Source: Bacteroidales bacterium (GTDB lineage Bacteria > Bacteroidota > Bacteroidia > Bacteroidales > JAGOPY01). Taken from it: 41,410 bases of DNA. This document shows, in pieces, positions 15,020 to 22,891 of this stretch (positions are counted from its first letter, which is position 1; the number at the start of each line of letters is the position of its first letter). Location: assembly GCA_023229505.1 (NCBI GenBank), contig JALNZD010000036.1, positions 1 through 41,410 of the forward strand, read 5' to 3'. The notes beneath the pieces are model-generated. The model was given only the letters and a program-made list of their open reading frames with translations. It ran no database searches and was not told the origin of the DNA. Position numbers and translations under genes: made by a program.

Positions 15020-16298
15020 TAATCAATTCGACCTCCTCCGCTTCAACTGGAATCCCTGCCGTAAGATCAACAGGCTCTTTTTCCGTGATCAGATAATTGT
15101 TCTCAAGCCTTATCCCTATCTTTTCCTCCCGGATATAAAGGCCTGGCTCGAAGGTGAAAACCATGCCGGGGCGGAAAGGCTCGAACTTCGATCCGACGTC
15201 GTGCACGTCAAGCCCCAGGAAATGTGAAACACCGTGCATGAAATACTTTGTGAACAACGGCTTGTCAGGATCCTGCTTTTGGACATCTTCCCTGCTAAAC
15301 AGGCCCAGCCCGATCATTTCTTCTTCCATCAGTTTGTTGACTTCTTTATTAACCTGGTCGATGGTATTTCCCGGGACCAGCAAGCAGCCGGACTGGCGCA
15401 ATATGCGCAGTACGGCATTATAACAGGCCCGCTGCCGATTGGTGAAACGGCCATTTACGGGAATGGTCCGGGTCATGTCGGCAGCATAATGACCATATTC
15501 AGCGCCGAAATCCATCAGCAGCAGCTCGCCATCCTTACATTCACAGCTATTCTCGATGTAATGCAGCGTGCAGGCATTCTCACCTGTTGCAATGATGGGA
15601 TGGTAAGCCGATCCCACAGCACCCCGGAACAGGAACTCGTGTGTGAGTTCAGCTTCAACTTCATATTCTTTGACCCCTGGTTTTACAAATTTCAGTATCC
15701 TCTGAAAAGCTTTACCGGTAAGATCAATAGCTTTGCTGATCAACCCAATCTCTTCATCAGTCTTGATCGTCCGTAAGGGGTATATTAACGGGGCAGCCCT
15801 GCGGTATTCATGATTAGGAAATTTCTCCCTGATCTCCCTGGCAAAACGCAGGTCACGGTAAGGAACATCAGTGGAAAACTTCGGGTATTCTATTGAATTC
15901 AGGTAAACTTTTTCCGCAAATGACATCGCTTCGGTAAGGACGACATCGAACTGGTCCAGCCATTTCACTTTAGCCACTCCTGAGATTTCCACAGCTTCTT
16001 TCCCTGAATACTTGTGCCCTTCCCACGTCTGCAACGACTCATTGGGCTCGATCAGGAACAGCACTTCACGCAATTCGGGATTCGGGCAATCAGGAAAAAG
16101 CATCAGAATGGTCCTTTCCTGGTCGATGCCGGTCAGGTAGAAAAGATCGGATTGCTGACGGAACCGGAATGTCTGGTCTCCATTTCTCGGAAAAACATCA
16201 TTGGAATGAAAAATAGCCAGGCTGACCAGATCCATTTTTTCAACGAAATTCTTCCTGTTATTAACAACAAAATCAGCATTTATCTTTATCTTCTTCAT
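14994..16298 (-). CDS. pepP: Xaa-Pro aminopeptidase, M24 family (paralogue 2)
   Basis: A 434-residue aminopeptidase P, closer in length to E. coli PepP. Metal ligands are Asp263, Asp274, His359 (in MHGVSH), Glu384 (TFEPG) and Glu399 (GIRLEN). The N-terminal domain has FRFRQQSDLFYLTGID at about residues 44-59, typical of the family. It is cytosolic and presumably cleaves Xaa-Pro N-termini. It has its own promoter candidate in the 160-base gap divergent from sdhC. The last residues (KKDI) and the stop codon lie in the right dyad element, so its original C-terminus may have been altered. Confidence 0.9.
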   Translation of the reverse strand: MKKIKINADFVVNNRKNFVEKMDLVSLAIFHSNDVFPRNGDQTFRFRQQSDLFYLTGIDQERTILMLFPDCPNPELREVLFLIEPNESLQTWEGHKYSGKEAVEISGVAKVKWLDQFDVVLTEAMSFAEKVYLNSIEYPKFSTDVPYRDLRFAREIREKFPNHEYRRAAPLIYPLRTIKTDEEIGLISKAIDLTGKAFQRILKFVKPGVKEYEVEAELTHEFLFRGAVGSAYHPIIATGENACTLHYIENSCECKDGELLLMDFGAEYGHYAADMTRTIPVNGRFTNRQRACYNAVLRILRQSGCLLVPGNTIDQVNKEVNKLMEEEMIGLGLFSREDVQKQDPDKPLFTKYFMHGVSHFLGLDVHDVGSKFEPFRPGMVFTFEPGLYIREEKIGIRLENNYLITEKEPVDLTAGIPVEAEEVELIMKEQKKDI

Positions 16299-16340
16299 TA
16301 TCAGGGAAAATATTATTTATACTGATTAAAAATTTTAAGA

Positions 16341-16408
16341 TTTGATTTTTCAAAAATAGGTAATTTCGTATTTTAATTAAATTTGTTAATCAATTCACAA
16401 TAATTTTT
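16341..16408 (+). promoter_or_regulatory. Possible promoter region of sdhCAB
   Basis: Two near-consensus pairs exist on the plus strand: TTTG (16341-16344), 16 bases, TAATTTCG (16361-16368); and TTTG (16382-16385), 15 bases, TAATTTTT (16401-16408). Each -7 element has one mismatch. I cannot choose between them. Confidence 0.3.
16351..16381 (-). promoter_or_regulatory. Candidate promoter for aminopeptidase P paralogue 2
   Basis: On the minus strand, TTTA (16378-16381) is followed after 19 bases by TATTTTTG (16351-16358), an exact TAnnTTTG match. The leader would be about 45 bases. Confidence 0.45.
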
Positions 16409-16423
16409 TAGCACCTGATAAAC

Positions 16424-16441
16424 AATAACTGGTCAGTTATT
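16424..16441. promoter_or_regulatory. Perfect dyad in the sdhC leader
   Basis: AATAACTG and CAGTTATT form perfect 8-base arms around a 2-base centre, 17 bases before the sdhC ATG. The tiny centre argues against an RNA hairpin and for a protein-binding site, possibly an operator for the sdh operon. Confidence 0.5.
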
Positions 16442-16458
16442 CAAAAAATTTTTCGATT

Positions 16459-17139
16459 ATGAGTAAGTTTCTTAGATTCTCCTCGCTAACCAAAAAATTC
16501 ATAATGGCTTTCGCGGGGGCTTTCCTGATGGTTTTCCTCGTCGTGCACCTGGGCATCAATCTTTTCATCATCCCTATCACTGCTAATCACAAGGAAATTT
16601 TCCGGGAAGCGGTTTATTTTATGACTACCAACCCGCTGATAAAAGTTATAGAGATCTTCCTCTTTGGAGGATTTATCATCCATATTATATTTGGGATAAT
16701 CCTGCAGATCCAGAACTGGATGGCCAGGCCGGTAAGGTATAAGAAAGAAGGATGGTCGCATACGTCTTTCTTCTCCAAGTTCATGATCCACACTGGCGTT
16801 GTGATCGGCGTTTTTCTAACCATTCACCTCATGAACTTTTACCTGGTCAAGGCTGGAATAACCAGCGCTCCCGAGGGAACGGCAAGGGTCACGGATGACC
16901 ATGATTTTTACAGCATGGCATTCAACCTTTTTACCAATAAGACCTATTCCATCATTTACATCGTATTGATCGTCCTGCTGGGATTTCATCTCAACCACGC
17001 TTTGCAATCCGCATTCCAGTCACTCGGGCTGGATCATCCGAAATACACCCCGTTTATCAAAGCTGTGGGTGACTTTTATTCCATCGTGATTCCATTAGGC
17101 TTCTGCCTGATCCCGCTGTATTTCCTTATTTATTATTAA
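16459..17139 (+). CDS. sdhC: Succinate dehydrogenase/fumarate reductase cytochrome b subunit
   Basis: A 226-residue inner-membrane protein with about five transmembrane helices, the single-subunit diheme type found in Bacteroidota. Candidate heme ligands are His30, His75, His111 or His123, and His177 or His180 within hydrophobic segments. It anchors SdhAB and passes electrons to or from menaquinone. First gene of sdhCAB; sdhA follows after 32 bases. No separate SdhD is present or expected for this type. The start at 16459 gives the typical family N-terminus with a SLTKKFIMAFAG stretch. Confidence 0.95.
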   Translation: MSKFLRFSSLTKKFIMAFAGAFLMVFLVVHLGINLFIIPITANHKEIFREAVYFMTTNPLIKVIEIFLFGGFIIHIIFGIILQIQNWMARPVRYKKEGWSHTSFFSKFMIHTGVVIGVFLTIHLMNFYLVKAGITSAPEGTARVTDDHDFYSMAFNLFTNKTYSIIYIVLIVLLGFHLNHALQSAFQSLGLDHPKYTPFIKAVGDFYSIVIPLGFCLIPLYFLIYY

Positions 17140-17171
17140 TTACAAGTCTGACAAATTAATTTTCCGGAATT

Positions 17172-19112
17172 ATGACCCAATTGAATTCAAAGATACCGTC
17201 CGGCCCTCTTGCTGAAAAGTGGACATCTTATAAAGCTTCTCAAAACCTGGTTAACCCTGCCAATAAGCGCAAGCTTGACATCATCGTGGTTGGAAGCGGA
17301 CTGGCTGGGGCCGCCGCCGCAGCCAGTCTAGGGGAACTGGGTTTTATAGTGAAGTGTTTCACTTATCACGACAGTCCCCGCCGGGCGCACAGCATCTCTG
17401 CCCAGGGAGGGATCAATGCTGCCAAGAACTACCCTAATGATGGCGACAGTGTCTACAGGTTGTTTTATGATACGATCAAAGGGGGCGATTACCGCTCGAG
17501 GGAAGCAAATGTTTACCGTTTAGCAGAGGTCAGCAATGCAATTATCGACCAATGTGTGGCCCAGGGCGTTCCATTTGCCCGTGAATATGGCGGTTTGCTG
17601 GACAACCGTTCCTTTGGAGGAGCTTTAGTGTCACGTACATTCTATGCGCGCGGGCAAACCGGACAGCAATTGCTCCTCGGGGCATACGGCGCCTTGAGCA
17701 AAGAGATCCACAAGGGTTCGGTGACCATGCACACCCGCCGCGATATGATGGACCTGGTCATTGTCGATGGCAGGGCCCGCGGCATCATCGTCCGGAACAA
17801 CGTGACCGGCGAAATAGAACGTCATTCGGCGCATACAGTCATTCTTGCTACCGGCGGTTATGGTAACGTGTTCTTTCTGTCTACGAACGCCATGCATTGT
17901 AACGCTAGTGCTATCTGGCAGGTTTATAAGAAGGGCGCTTTCTTCGGAAATCCATGCTTTACGCAGATTCACCCGACCTGTATCCCGGTTCACGGTGAAT
18001 ACCAGTCGAAACTCACCCTGATGAGTGAAAGCCTCCGAAATGACGGCCGTATCTGGGTCCCCGCAAAAAAGGAAGATGCCGAAAAGATCCGAAAAGGAGA
18101 AATCAAACCAAAAGATATACCTGAAGAAGACCGTGATTATTATCTGGAAAGAAGATACCCGGCATACGGCAACCTCAGTCCCAGGGATATTTCATCCCGT
18201 GCTGCCAAAGAACGGTGCGATGCAGGCTTCGGAGTTGGCTCAACCGGCCTCGCAGTTTACCTCGACTTTGCCGATGCAATTAAACGGCTTGGAAAGGGAG
18301 TGATAGAGGCGCGGTATGGCAACCTTTTCCAGATCTATGAGAAAATCGTGGATCAGAATCCTTATGAAACCCCTATGATGATTTACCCGGCAGTCCATTA
18401 TACGATGGGCGGCACATGGGTGGACTATGAGTTGCAAAGCACGATCCCCGGCCTGTTCATCGGCGGCGAAGCCAATTTCTCCGATCATGGCGCCAACCGT
18501 CTCGGGGCTTCAGCACTGATGCAGGGGTTAAGTGATGGCTATTTCGTCCTGCCTTACACCATCCAGAATTACCTGGCTGACCAGTTCAAGGTTTCGCGCT
18601 TCTCAACCGACCTGCCGGAATTTGTTGCAGCGGAAAAGGATGTTCGTGACCAGATTAACCGCCTGATGAGTATAAAAGGCAGTAAATCGGTCGACACTTT
18701 CCACCGCGAATTGGGTAAGATCATGTGGGAAAATGTCGGCATGGCCCGCAATAAAGAAGGGCTGGAAAAAGCTATCAAGCTAATACCCGAGTTACGTGCA
18801 GAATTCTGGAAAGATGTCCGTATCCCAGGAACAGCCGACGAATTAAACCCCGAGCTTCAGAAAGCAACCCGCCTGGCCGACTTCCTTGAACTGGGAGAGC
18901 TGATGGCCCTGGATGCATTGAAACGTGAGGAAAGCTGCGGCGGGCACTTCCGGGAAGAATACCAGACACCGGAGGGCGAAGCATTGAGAAATGATAAAGA
19001 TTTTACCTATGTGGCTGCCTGGGAATACAAAGGACCCGACAAAGCACCTGAACTTCATAAGGAAAAACTCAATTTTGAATATATAGAAGTAAAACAACGA
19101 AACTATAAATAA
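17172..19112 (+). CDS. sdhA: Succinate dehydrogenase/fumarate reductase flavoprotein subunit
   Basis: A 646-residue flavoprotein. The dinucleotide-binding motif VVGSGLAGAAAAASLGELG is at residues 39-57, and RAHSISAQGG (71-80) contains His73, the expected covalent FAD attachment site. Active-site regions follow, including FTQIHPTCIP and HGANRLGASALMQGL. It oxidises succinate to fumarate, or the reverse, on the cytoplasmic side of the membrane with SdhB and SdhC. Length is typical of the Bacteroidota/epsilon type. Between this gene and sdhB lies a 52-base spacer filled mostly by a 7-base repeat. Confidence 0.97.
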   Translation: MTQLNSKIPSGPLAEKWTSYKASQNLVNPANKRKLDIIVVGSGLAGAAAAASLGELGFIVKCFTYHDSPRRAHSISAQGGINAAKNYPNDGDSVYRLFYDTIKGGDYRSREANVYRLAEVSNAIIDQCVAQGVPFAREYGGLLDNRSFGGALVSRTFYARGQTGQQLLLGAYGALSKEIHKGSVTMHTRRDMMDLVIVDGRARGIIVRNNVTGEIERHSAHTVILATGGYGNVFFLSTNAMHCNASAIWQVYKKGAFFGNPCFTQIHPTCIPVHGEYQSKLTLMSESLRNDGRIWVPAKKEDAEKIRKGEIKPKDIPEEDRDYYLERRYPAYGNLSPRDISSRAAKERCDAGFGVGSTGLAVYLDFADAIKRLGKGVIEARYGNLFQIYEKIVDQNPYETPMMIYPAVHYTMGGTWVDYELQSTIPGLFIGGEANFSDHGANRLGASALMQGLSDGYFVLPYTIQNYLADQFKVSRFSTDLPEFVAAEKDVRDQINRLMSIKGSKSVDTFHRELGKIMWENVGMARNKEGLEKAIKLIPELRAEFWKDVRIPGTADELNPELQKATRLADFLELGELMALDALKREESCGGHFREEYQTPEGEALRNDKDFTYVAAWEYKGPDKAPELHKEKLNFEYIEVKQRNYK

Positions 19113-19124
19113 ACAAAATCCATC

Positions 19125-19159
19125 ACTTAAACCTTAAAACTTAACCCTTAAAACTAAAA
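19125..19159. repeat. 7-base tandem repeat in the sdhA-sdhB spacer
   Basis: Five units in phase: ACTTAAA, CCTTAAA, ACTTAAC, CCTTAAA and ACTAAAA. They end five bases before the sdhB ATG and take the place of any Shine-Dalgarno sequence. Confidence 0.7.
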
Positions 19160-19164
19160 TTAGT

Positions 19165-19941
19165 ATGGATTTGACATTAAAAATATGGCGGCAGGAAAAC
19201 GCGAAAGCGAAAGGCCGTTTTGTAACTTACCAGGTTTCTGATATCTCTCCTGATTGCTCTTTCCTTGAAATGCTCGACATCCTGAACGAAAGCCTTGTGG
19301 ATAAATTCGAGATGCCAATCGGGTTTGAGCATGATTGCCGGGAGGGTATCTGCGGGACATGCAGTCTTTACATCAATGGCCGGCCTCATGGCCCTGACAA
19401 GGGTATCACGGTTTGCCAGATGCACATGCGGCGGTTTAAAGACAGATCGACAATTGTTATCGAACCATTTCGTGCCAGAGCTTTCCCGGTGCTGCGTGAC
19501 CTGATGATCGACCGTTCGGCTTTCGATGCAATTATACAGGCCGGGGGATATGTGTCAATAGCTACCGGCAACGCTCCTGATGCACACGCTATGCCAGTCG
19601 AAAAGTATAAATCAGATCTGGCCATGGATGCCGCTTCCTGTATCGGATGCGGCGCCTGTGTGGCAGCCTGTAAAAACGCTTCGGCCATGCTGTTTGTTTC
19701 GGCCAAAATATCCCAGCTGGCATTACTGCCGCAGGGTAAGGTTGAAGCCAACAAACGGGCCCAGGCGATGGTGGCGAAAATGGATAAACTCGGCTTCGGC
19801 AACTGTACCAATACCTATGCCTGTGAAGCAGAATGCCCAAAGGAGATTAAAGTAACCAACATTGCACGCATGAACCGGGAATTTTTCTCTGCCAAGGTTT
19901 GCGGGGAGAAAGAGGTTGTGCGTTCCGGCGGAGCTGGTTAA
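19165..19941 (+). CDS. sdhB: Succinate dehydrogenase/fumarate reductase iron-sulfur subunit
   Basis: A 258-residue protein with three cluster sites. The [2Fe-2S] ligands are Cys58, Cys63, Cys66 and Cys84. CIGCGACVAAC gives Cys159, Cys162, Cys165 and Cys169, and Cys214, Cys220 and Cys224 complete the [3Fe-4S] and [4Fe-4S] sites. It relays electrons between the flavin of SdhA and the quinone/heme site of SdhC. It is the last gene of the operon; a dyad with a following T-run lies 49 bases downstream. Confidence 0.96.
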   Translation: MDLTLKIWRQENAKAKGRFVTYQVSDISPDCSFLEMLDILNESLVDKFEMPIGFEHDCREGICGTCSLYINGRPHGPDKGITVCQMHMRRFKDRSTIVIEPFRARAFPVLRDLMIDRSAFDAIIQAGGYVSIATGNAPDAHAMPVEKYKSDLAMDAASCIGCGACVAACKNASAMLFVSAKISQLALLPQGKVEANKRAQAMVAKMDKLGFGNCTNTYACEAECPKEIKVTNIARMNREFFSAKVCGEKEVVRSGGAG

Positions 19942-19990
19942 AAAGATTGAGAAAGAAGTCTTGCTGTGAAATTTTATTTCATTAAACTTG

Positions 19991-20023
19991 TAGTACGGCA
20001 AATGTCGTACTATAATTTTTTTT
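19991..20023 (+). terminator. Stem-loop with T-run after sdhB (terminator or operator)
   Basis: TAGTACGGC (19991-19999) and GTCGTACTA (20004-20012) can form a nine-pair stem, including one G-U pair, around the loop AAAT. TAA and eight T follow. This fits a Rho-independent terminator for sdhCAB. The half-sites TACnnC-AAAT-GTnGTA also resemble BlaI/MecI-type operators, and a near -7 element TAATTTTT (20013-20020) follows, so a regulatory role for holB is possible. Confidence 0.55.
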
Positions 20024-20029
20024 AAAACA

Positions 20030-21205
20030 TTGCTTTTCAAGAACATCACCGGCCAAAATGAAATAAAGCGGAGGCTTATCCAAACGGTCCATGAAAACCG
20101 GGTGAGTCACGCCCAATTATTTTTTGGCCCTGAAGGCTCCCGTAAACTGGCCCTGGCTATTGCCTATGCCCAGTTCATCAATTGCCGCAACCGCACATTC
20201 GATCCTGAAAGCCCGGGAGGCGGCGATGCATGCGGTGTTTGTCCATCGTGCATTAAATTTGCCAAGCTGATCCATCCGGATCTCCACTTTATCTTTCCGG
20301 TGGCAACTACGAAAGAAGTGGAACGTAACCCGGTCAGCAAAGATTTTATTAAAACCTGGCGCGAAGTAGTTCTGGAAAACGACTTCCGGCTGAACCTGAA
20401 CGACTGGTACAAAGCTGCCGGGTTCGAAAAAAAACAGGGCATCATCAATGCTGAAGACTGCAGTGAAATTCTAAGGACACTCAGCTACAAAAGCTATGAA
20501 TCGGAATTTAAGGTGATGATCATCTGGATGGCTGACCGGCTCTTTCATGCAGCAGCGCCGAAAATCCTTAAAATACTCGAAGAGCCGCCTGATAAATCAC
20601 TTTTCATCCTGATCACTGAAAATCCTGAAAAGATAATCAGCACTATTCTATCCCGAACCCAAACCATTAAAATCACCAGGCTCCAGGATGAAGACATCAT
20701 GCAGGAACTTACCGGTAAGCTTGGCTGCCCGCCGGAAGATGCACGGCGGATAGTCCCCCTGACCGATGGAAACCTTACCAGGGCAGTCAAAATCTTTAAG
20801 AATGACGAGGATGAGCTTTTCTATCTTGAAAAATTCGTGGCCTGGATGCGGCTTTGCTATAATAACGATTTAGCTAAAACTATGGAATTTGCCGGAGAGA
20901 TCGGAAAGCTTGGCAGGGAGAAACAAAAAAACTTCCTTGCCTATGCTGAACGGATCATTCGCAATGCTTTACTGATCAACTATAAAAATCCCCACCTGGC
21001 CAGCCTTAACCAGGAAGAAAAAGATTTCCTGGTTAAATTCGGTAAATTCATCGATCACACGAATATCCTGAGCTTTGCAGAAGAATTGGAAAAGGCCCAA
21101 TATCATATTGAGCGCAACGCCAACCCCAACATTTTATTTATGGATCTTACCATGACCATTACGATTTTGCTGATGACTGGCGGGAAAACCGAGACAAAAA
21201 GTTGA
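20030..21205 (+). CDS. holB: DNA polymerase III delta' subunit
   Basis: A 391-residue clamp-loader subunit beginning with the family pattern MLFKNITGQNEIKRRL, which requires a TTG start at 20030; no in-frame ATG exists near the N-terminus. A degenerate P-loop GPEGSRK (33-39) and the zinc-module cysteines Cys52, Cys68, Cys71 and Cys74 fit the AAA+ delta' fold. IWMADRLFHAAAPKILKILEEPP follows the family's LxxxAaNALLKtLEEPP segment. It works with DnaX and HolA to load the sliding clamp. It is the first gene of the conserved block holB, ricT-like, gldH, PBP1A. Confidence 0.9.
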   Translation: MLFKNITGQNEIKRRLIQTVHENRVSHAQLFFGPEGSRKLALAIAYAQFINCRNRTFDPESPGGGDACGVCPSCIKFAKLIHPDLHFIFPVATTKEVERNPVSKDFIKTWREVVLENDFRLNLNDWYKAAGFEKKQGIINAEDCSEILRTLSYKSYESEFKVMIIWMADRLFHAAAPKILKILEEPPDKSLFILITENPEKIISTILSRTQTIKITRLQDEDIMQELTGKLGCPPEDARRIVPLTDGNLTRAVKIFKNDEDELFYLEKFVAWMRLCYNNDLAKTMEFAGEIGKLGREKQKNFLAYAERIIRNALLINYKNPHLASLNQEEKDFLVKFGKFIDHTNILSFAEELEKAQYHIERNANPNILFMDLTMTITILLMTGGKTETKS

Positions 21206-21219
21206 TCATCATTATTTGT

Positions 21220-21227
21220 TAACTTTG
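21220..21227 (+). promoter_or_regulatory. Candidate -7 element upstream of the ricT-like gene
   Basis: TAACTTTG matches TAnnTTTG exactly and ends 16 bases before the ATG at 21244. A TTG is 15 bases upstream, slightly short of the usual spacing. It suggests the block after holB may also have its own promoter. Confidence 0.4.
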
Positions 21228-21243
21228 TCGAAATTTGCATTTA

Positions 21244-22359
21244 ATGGAAGAAGAAAAAAAACATATATGCAATAACGCTTTTTTATCACGCGGATGCCCT
21301 TTCAATCCCAAAATGTACGACAGCAACCAGCACACCTACAGGCCTGGTTGTGCCAAGCTGGACAGCACTGACTGGCTGAAAGATATTGATTTACCTCCGG
21401 GACAAAAGCAGTTTGGTTGTGTCGAGATCAGGTTCAAAAACAGCAGGAAAGAATTCTACAGGATCAATACGGAATACGACATTAATGAAAGGGATATAGT
21501 CGCAGTAGAAGCTTCTCCCGGGCATGATATCGGGATAGTCACCCTTGGAGGCGAAGCATGCCGGATCCAGATGAAGAAAAAGGGTATTGACCCGGCTTCA
21601 GAAAATATCAAAAAAGTTTACCGTAAGGCAAGGGCGACTGATATTGAGAAATGGATCACTTCAGTGGAATCAGAAGACACTACGATGTTCAGATCACGCC
21701 AGACTGCTGATGAACTGGAACTGGATATGAAGATAAGTGATGTGGAATACCAGGGCGATGGTACGAAAGCGATCTTTTATTATACTGCTGACGAACGGAT
21801 TGATTTTCGGCATTTGATCAAAATATTAGCTGAATTATTCCGGGTCAGGATTGAGATGAGGCAGATTGGCGTGCGCCAGGAAGCAAGCCGGCTCGGTGGG
21901 ATCGGCTCTTGTGGCCGCGAATTGTGCTGTTCTACCTGGCTCTCCAAGTTCCAGTCGGTCACAACTCAGGCCGCCCGCGTTCAGCAGCTTGCACTGAACC
22001 CGCAGAAACTGGCCGGACAATGCAGTAAACTCAAGTGTTGCCTTAACTATGAATATGATGTTTATGTGGATGCACTGAAAGAATTTCCTGATATCAGGGT
22101 GGTCCTGAAAACTAAAAAAGGCCTGGGTCTCCACCAAAAAACCGAGGTCTTTAAAAGGGTAATGTGGTACGCTTACGAAGGAGATGAGTTAAATATGATA
22201 CCATTACCTTTGGACCAGGTCAAAGAAATCATGATCTTGAATGCCAACGGAAAATCGCCTGAAAAACTCGAAGACTTTGTCCAGAAAAAAGATTCCAAGT
22301 CGGATTTTGAAAATGCAGCAGACCAGTTCGAACTTAACCGCTTTGACGGGAAAAAATGA
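21244..22359 (+). CDS. PSP1-domain protein, RicT/YaaT-like
   Basis: A 371-residue cytosolic protein of the PSP1 family. The core has a conserved cysteine set: GSCGRELCCSTW (Cys223, Cys228, Cys229) and CSKLKCCLNYE (Cys260, Cys265, Cys266). In Bacillus, RicT (YaaT) forms a complex with RicA and RicF that carries iron-sulfur clusters and affects RNA processing; the role in Bacteroidota is not known to me. The N-terminal Cys at 9, 18 and 36 are additional candidates for metal binding. I start at the ATG 21244 rather than a TTG three codons upstream. It overlaps gldH by ATGA. Confidence 0.8.
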   Translation: MEEEKKHICNNAFLSRGCPFNPKMYDSNQHTYRPGCAKLDSTDWLKDIDLPPGQKQFGCVEIRFKNSRKEFYRINTEYDINERDIVAVEASPGHDIGIVTLGGEACRIQMKKKGIDPASENIKKVYRKARATDIEKWITSVESEDTTMFRSRQTADELELDMKISDVEYQGDGTKAIFYYTADERIDFRHLIKILAELFRVRIEMRQIGVRQEASRLGGIGSCGRELCCSTWLSKFQSVTTQAARVQQLALNPQKLAGQCSKLKCCLNYEYDVYVDALKEFPDIRVVLKTKKGLGLHQKTEVFKRVMWYAYEGDELNMIPLPLDQVKEIMILNANGKSPEKLEDFVQKKDSKSDFENAADQFELNRFDGKK

Positions 22360-22874
22360 TCATGAGCAATAGTCGGATCAGTGCGATCGATAATCTTCTC
22401 ACCCTGACATCAGGCAAGCTGATGGGCCTGTTATTGCCTTTTATATTGCTTTGTCTGGCGGGTTGTGATTCCAGGACCATTTATGATAATACTAAAAGGA
22501 TCCGGGATGACGTTTGGAAATCGGATCAGATCATCAGGTTTGATGTGCCACTGGAGGATACGGTGAACATTTACAAGTTTTATCTTAACCTGCGGCATAC
22601 GACAAATTACCGGTATGCCAATATATTCCTGTTCATCAGCACTACCTTTCCTGATGGTACTGCAGCCCGGGATACCGTGGAATGCATCCTGGCCGACCCT
22701 TCAGGTAAATGGGTGGGAAAAGGTATCAGCAATGTCCGGGATAACCAGATGTTACTGAGAAGAGGATTAAGGTTTCCACAGAAGGGAAAATATATTTTTG
22801 AATTTGAACAGGCTATGCGCGAACCTGACCTGGAAGGGGTCATGGATATCGGTCTGCGCATTGCCAGGGAATAA
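22356..22874 (+). CDS. gldH: Gliding-motility-type lipoprotein GldH
   Basis: A 172-residue lipoprotein with a signal segment and lipobox LAGC at residues 34-37, so Cys37 should be lipidated. The mature part starts DSRTIYDNTKRI and has the GldH-like stretch LNLRHTTNYRYANIFLFI. In Flavobacterium, GldH is needed for gliding and type IX secretion-linked functions, but the gene is also kept in non-gliders, so motility should not be assumed. It begins with an ATGA overlap on the ricT-like gene; a second ATG at 22362 is possible. The neighbours are the ones usually seen with gldH. Confidence 0.85.
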   Translation: MIMSNSRISAIDNLLTLTSGKLMGLLLPFILLCLAGCDSRTIYDNTKRIRDDVWKSDQIIRFDVPLEDTVNIYKFYLNLRHTTNYRYANIFLFISTTFPDGTAARDTVECILADPSGKWVGKGISNVRDNQMLLRRGLRFPQKGKYIFEFEQAMREPDLEGVMDIGLRIARE

Positions 22875-22891
22875 AATCAACCAGATCAAAA

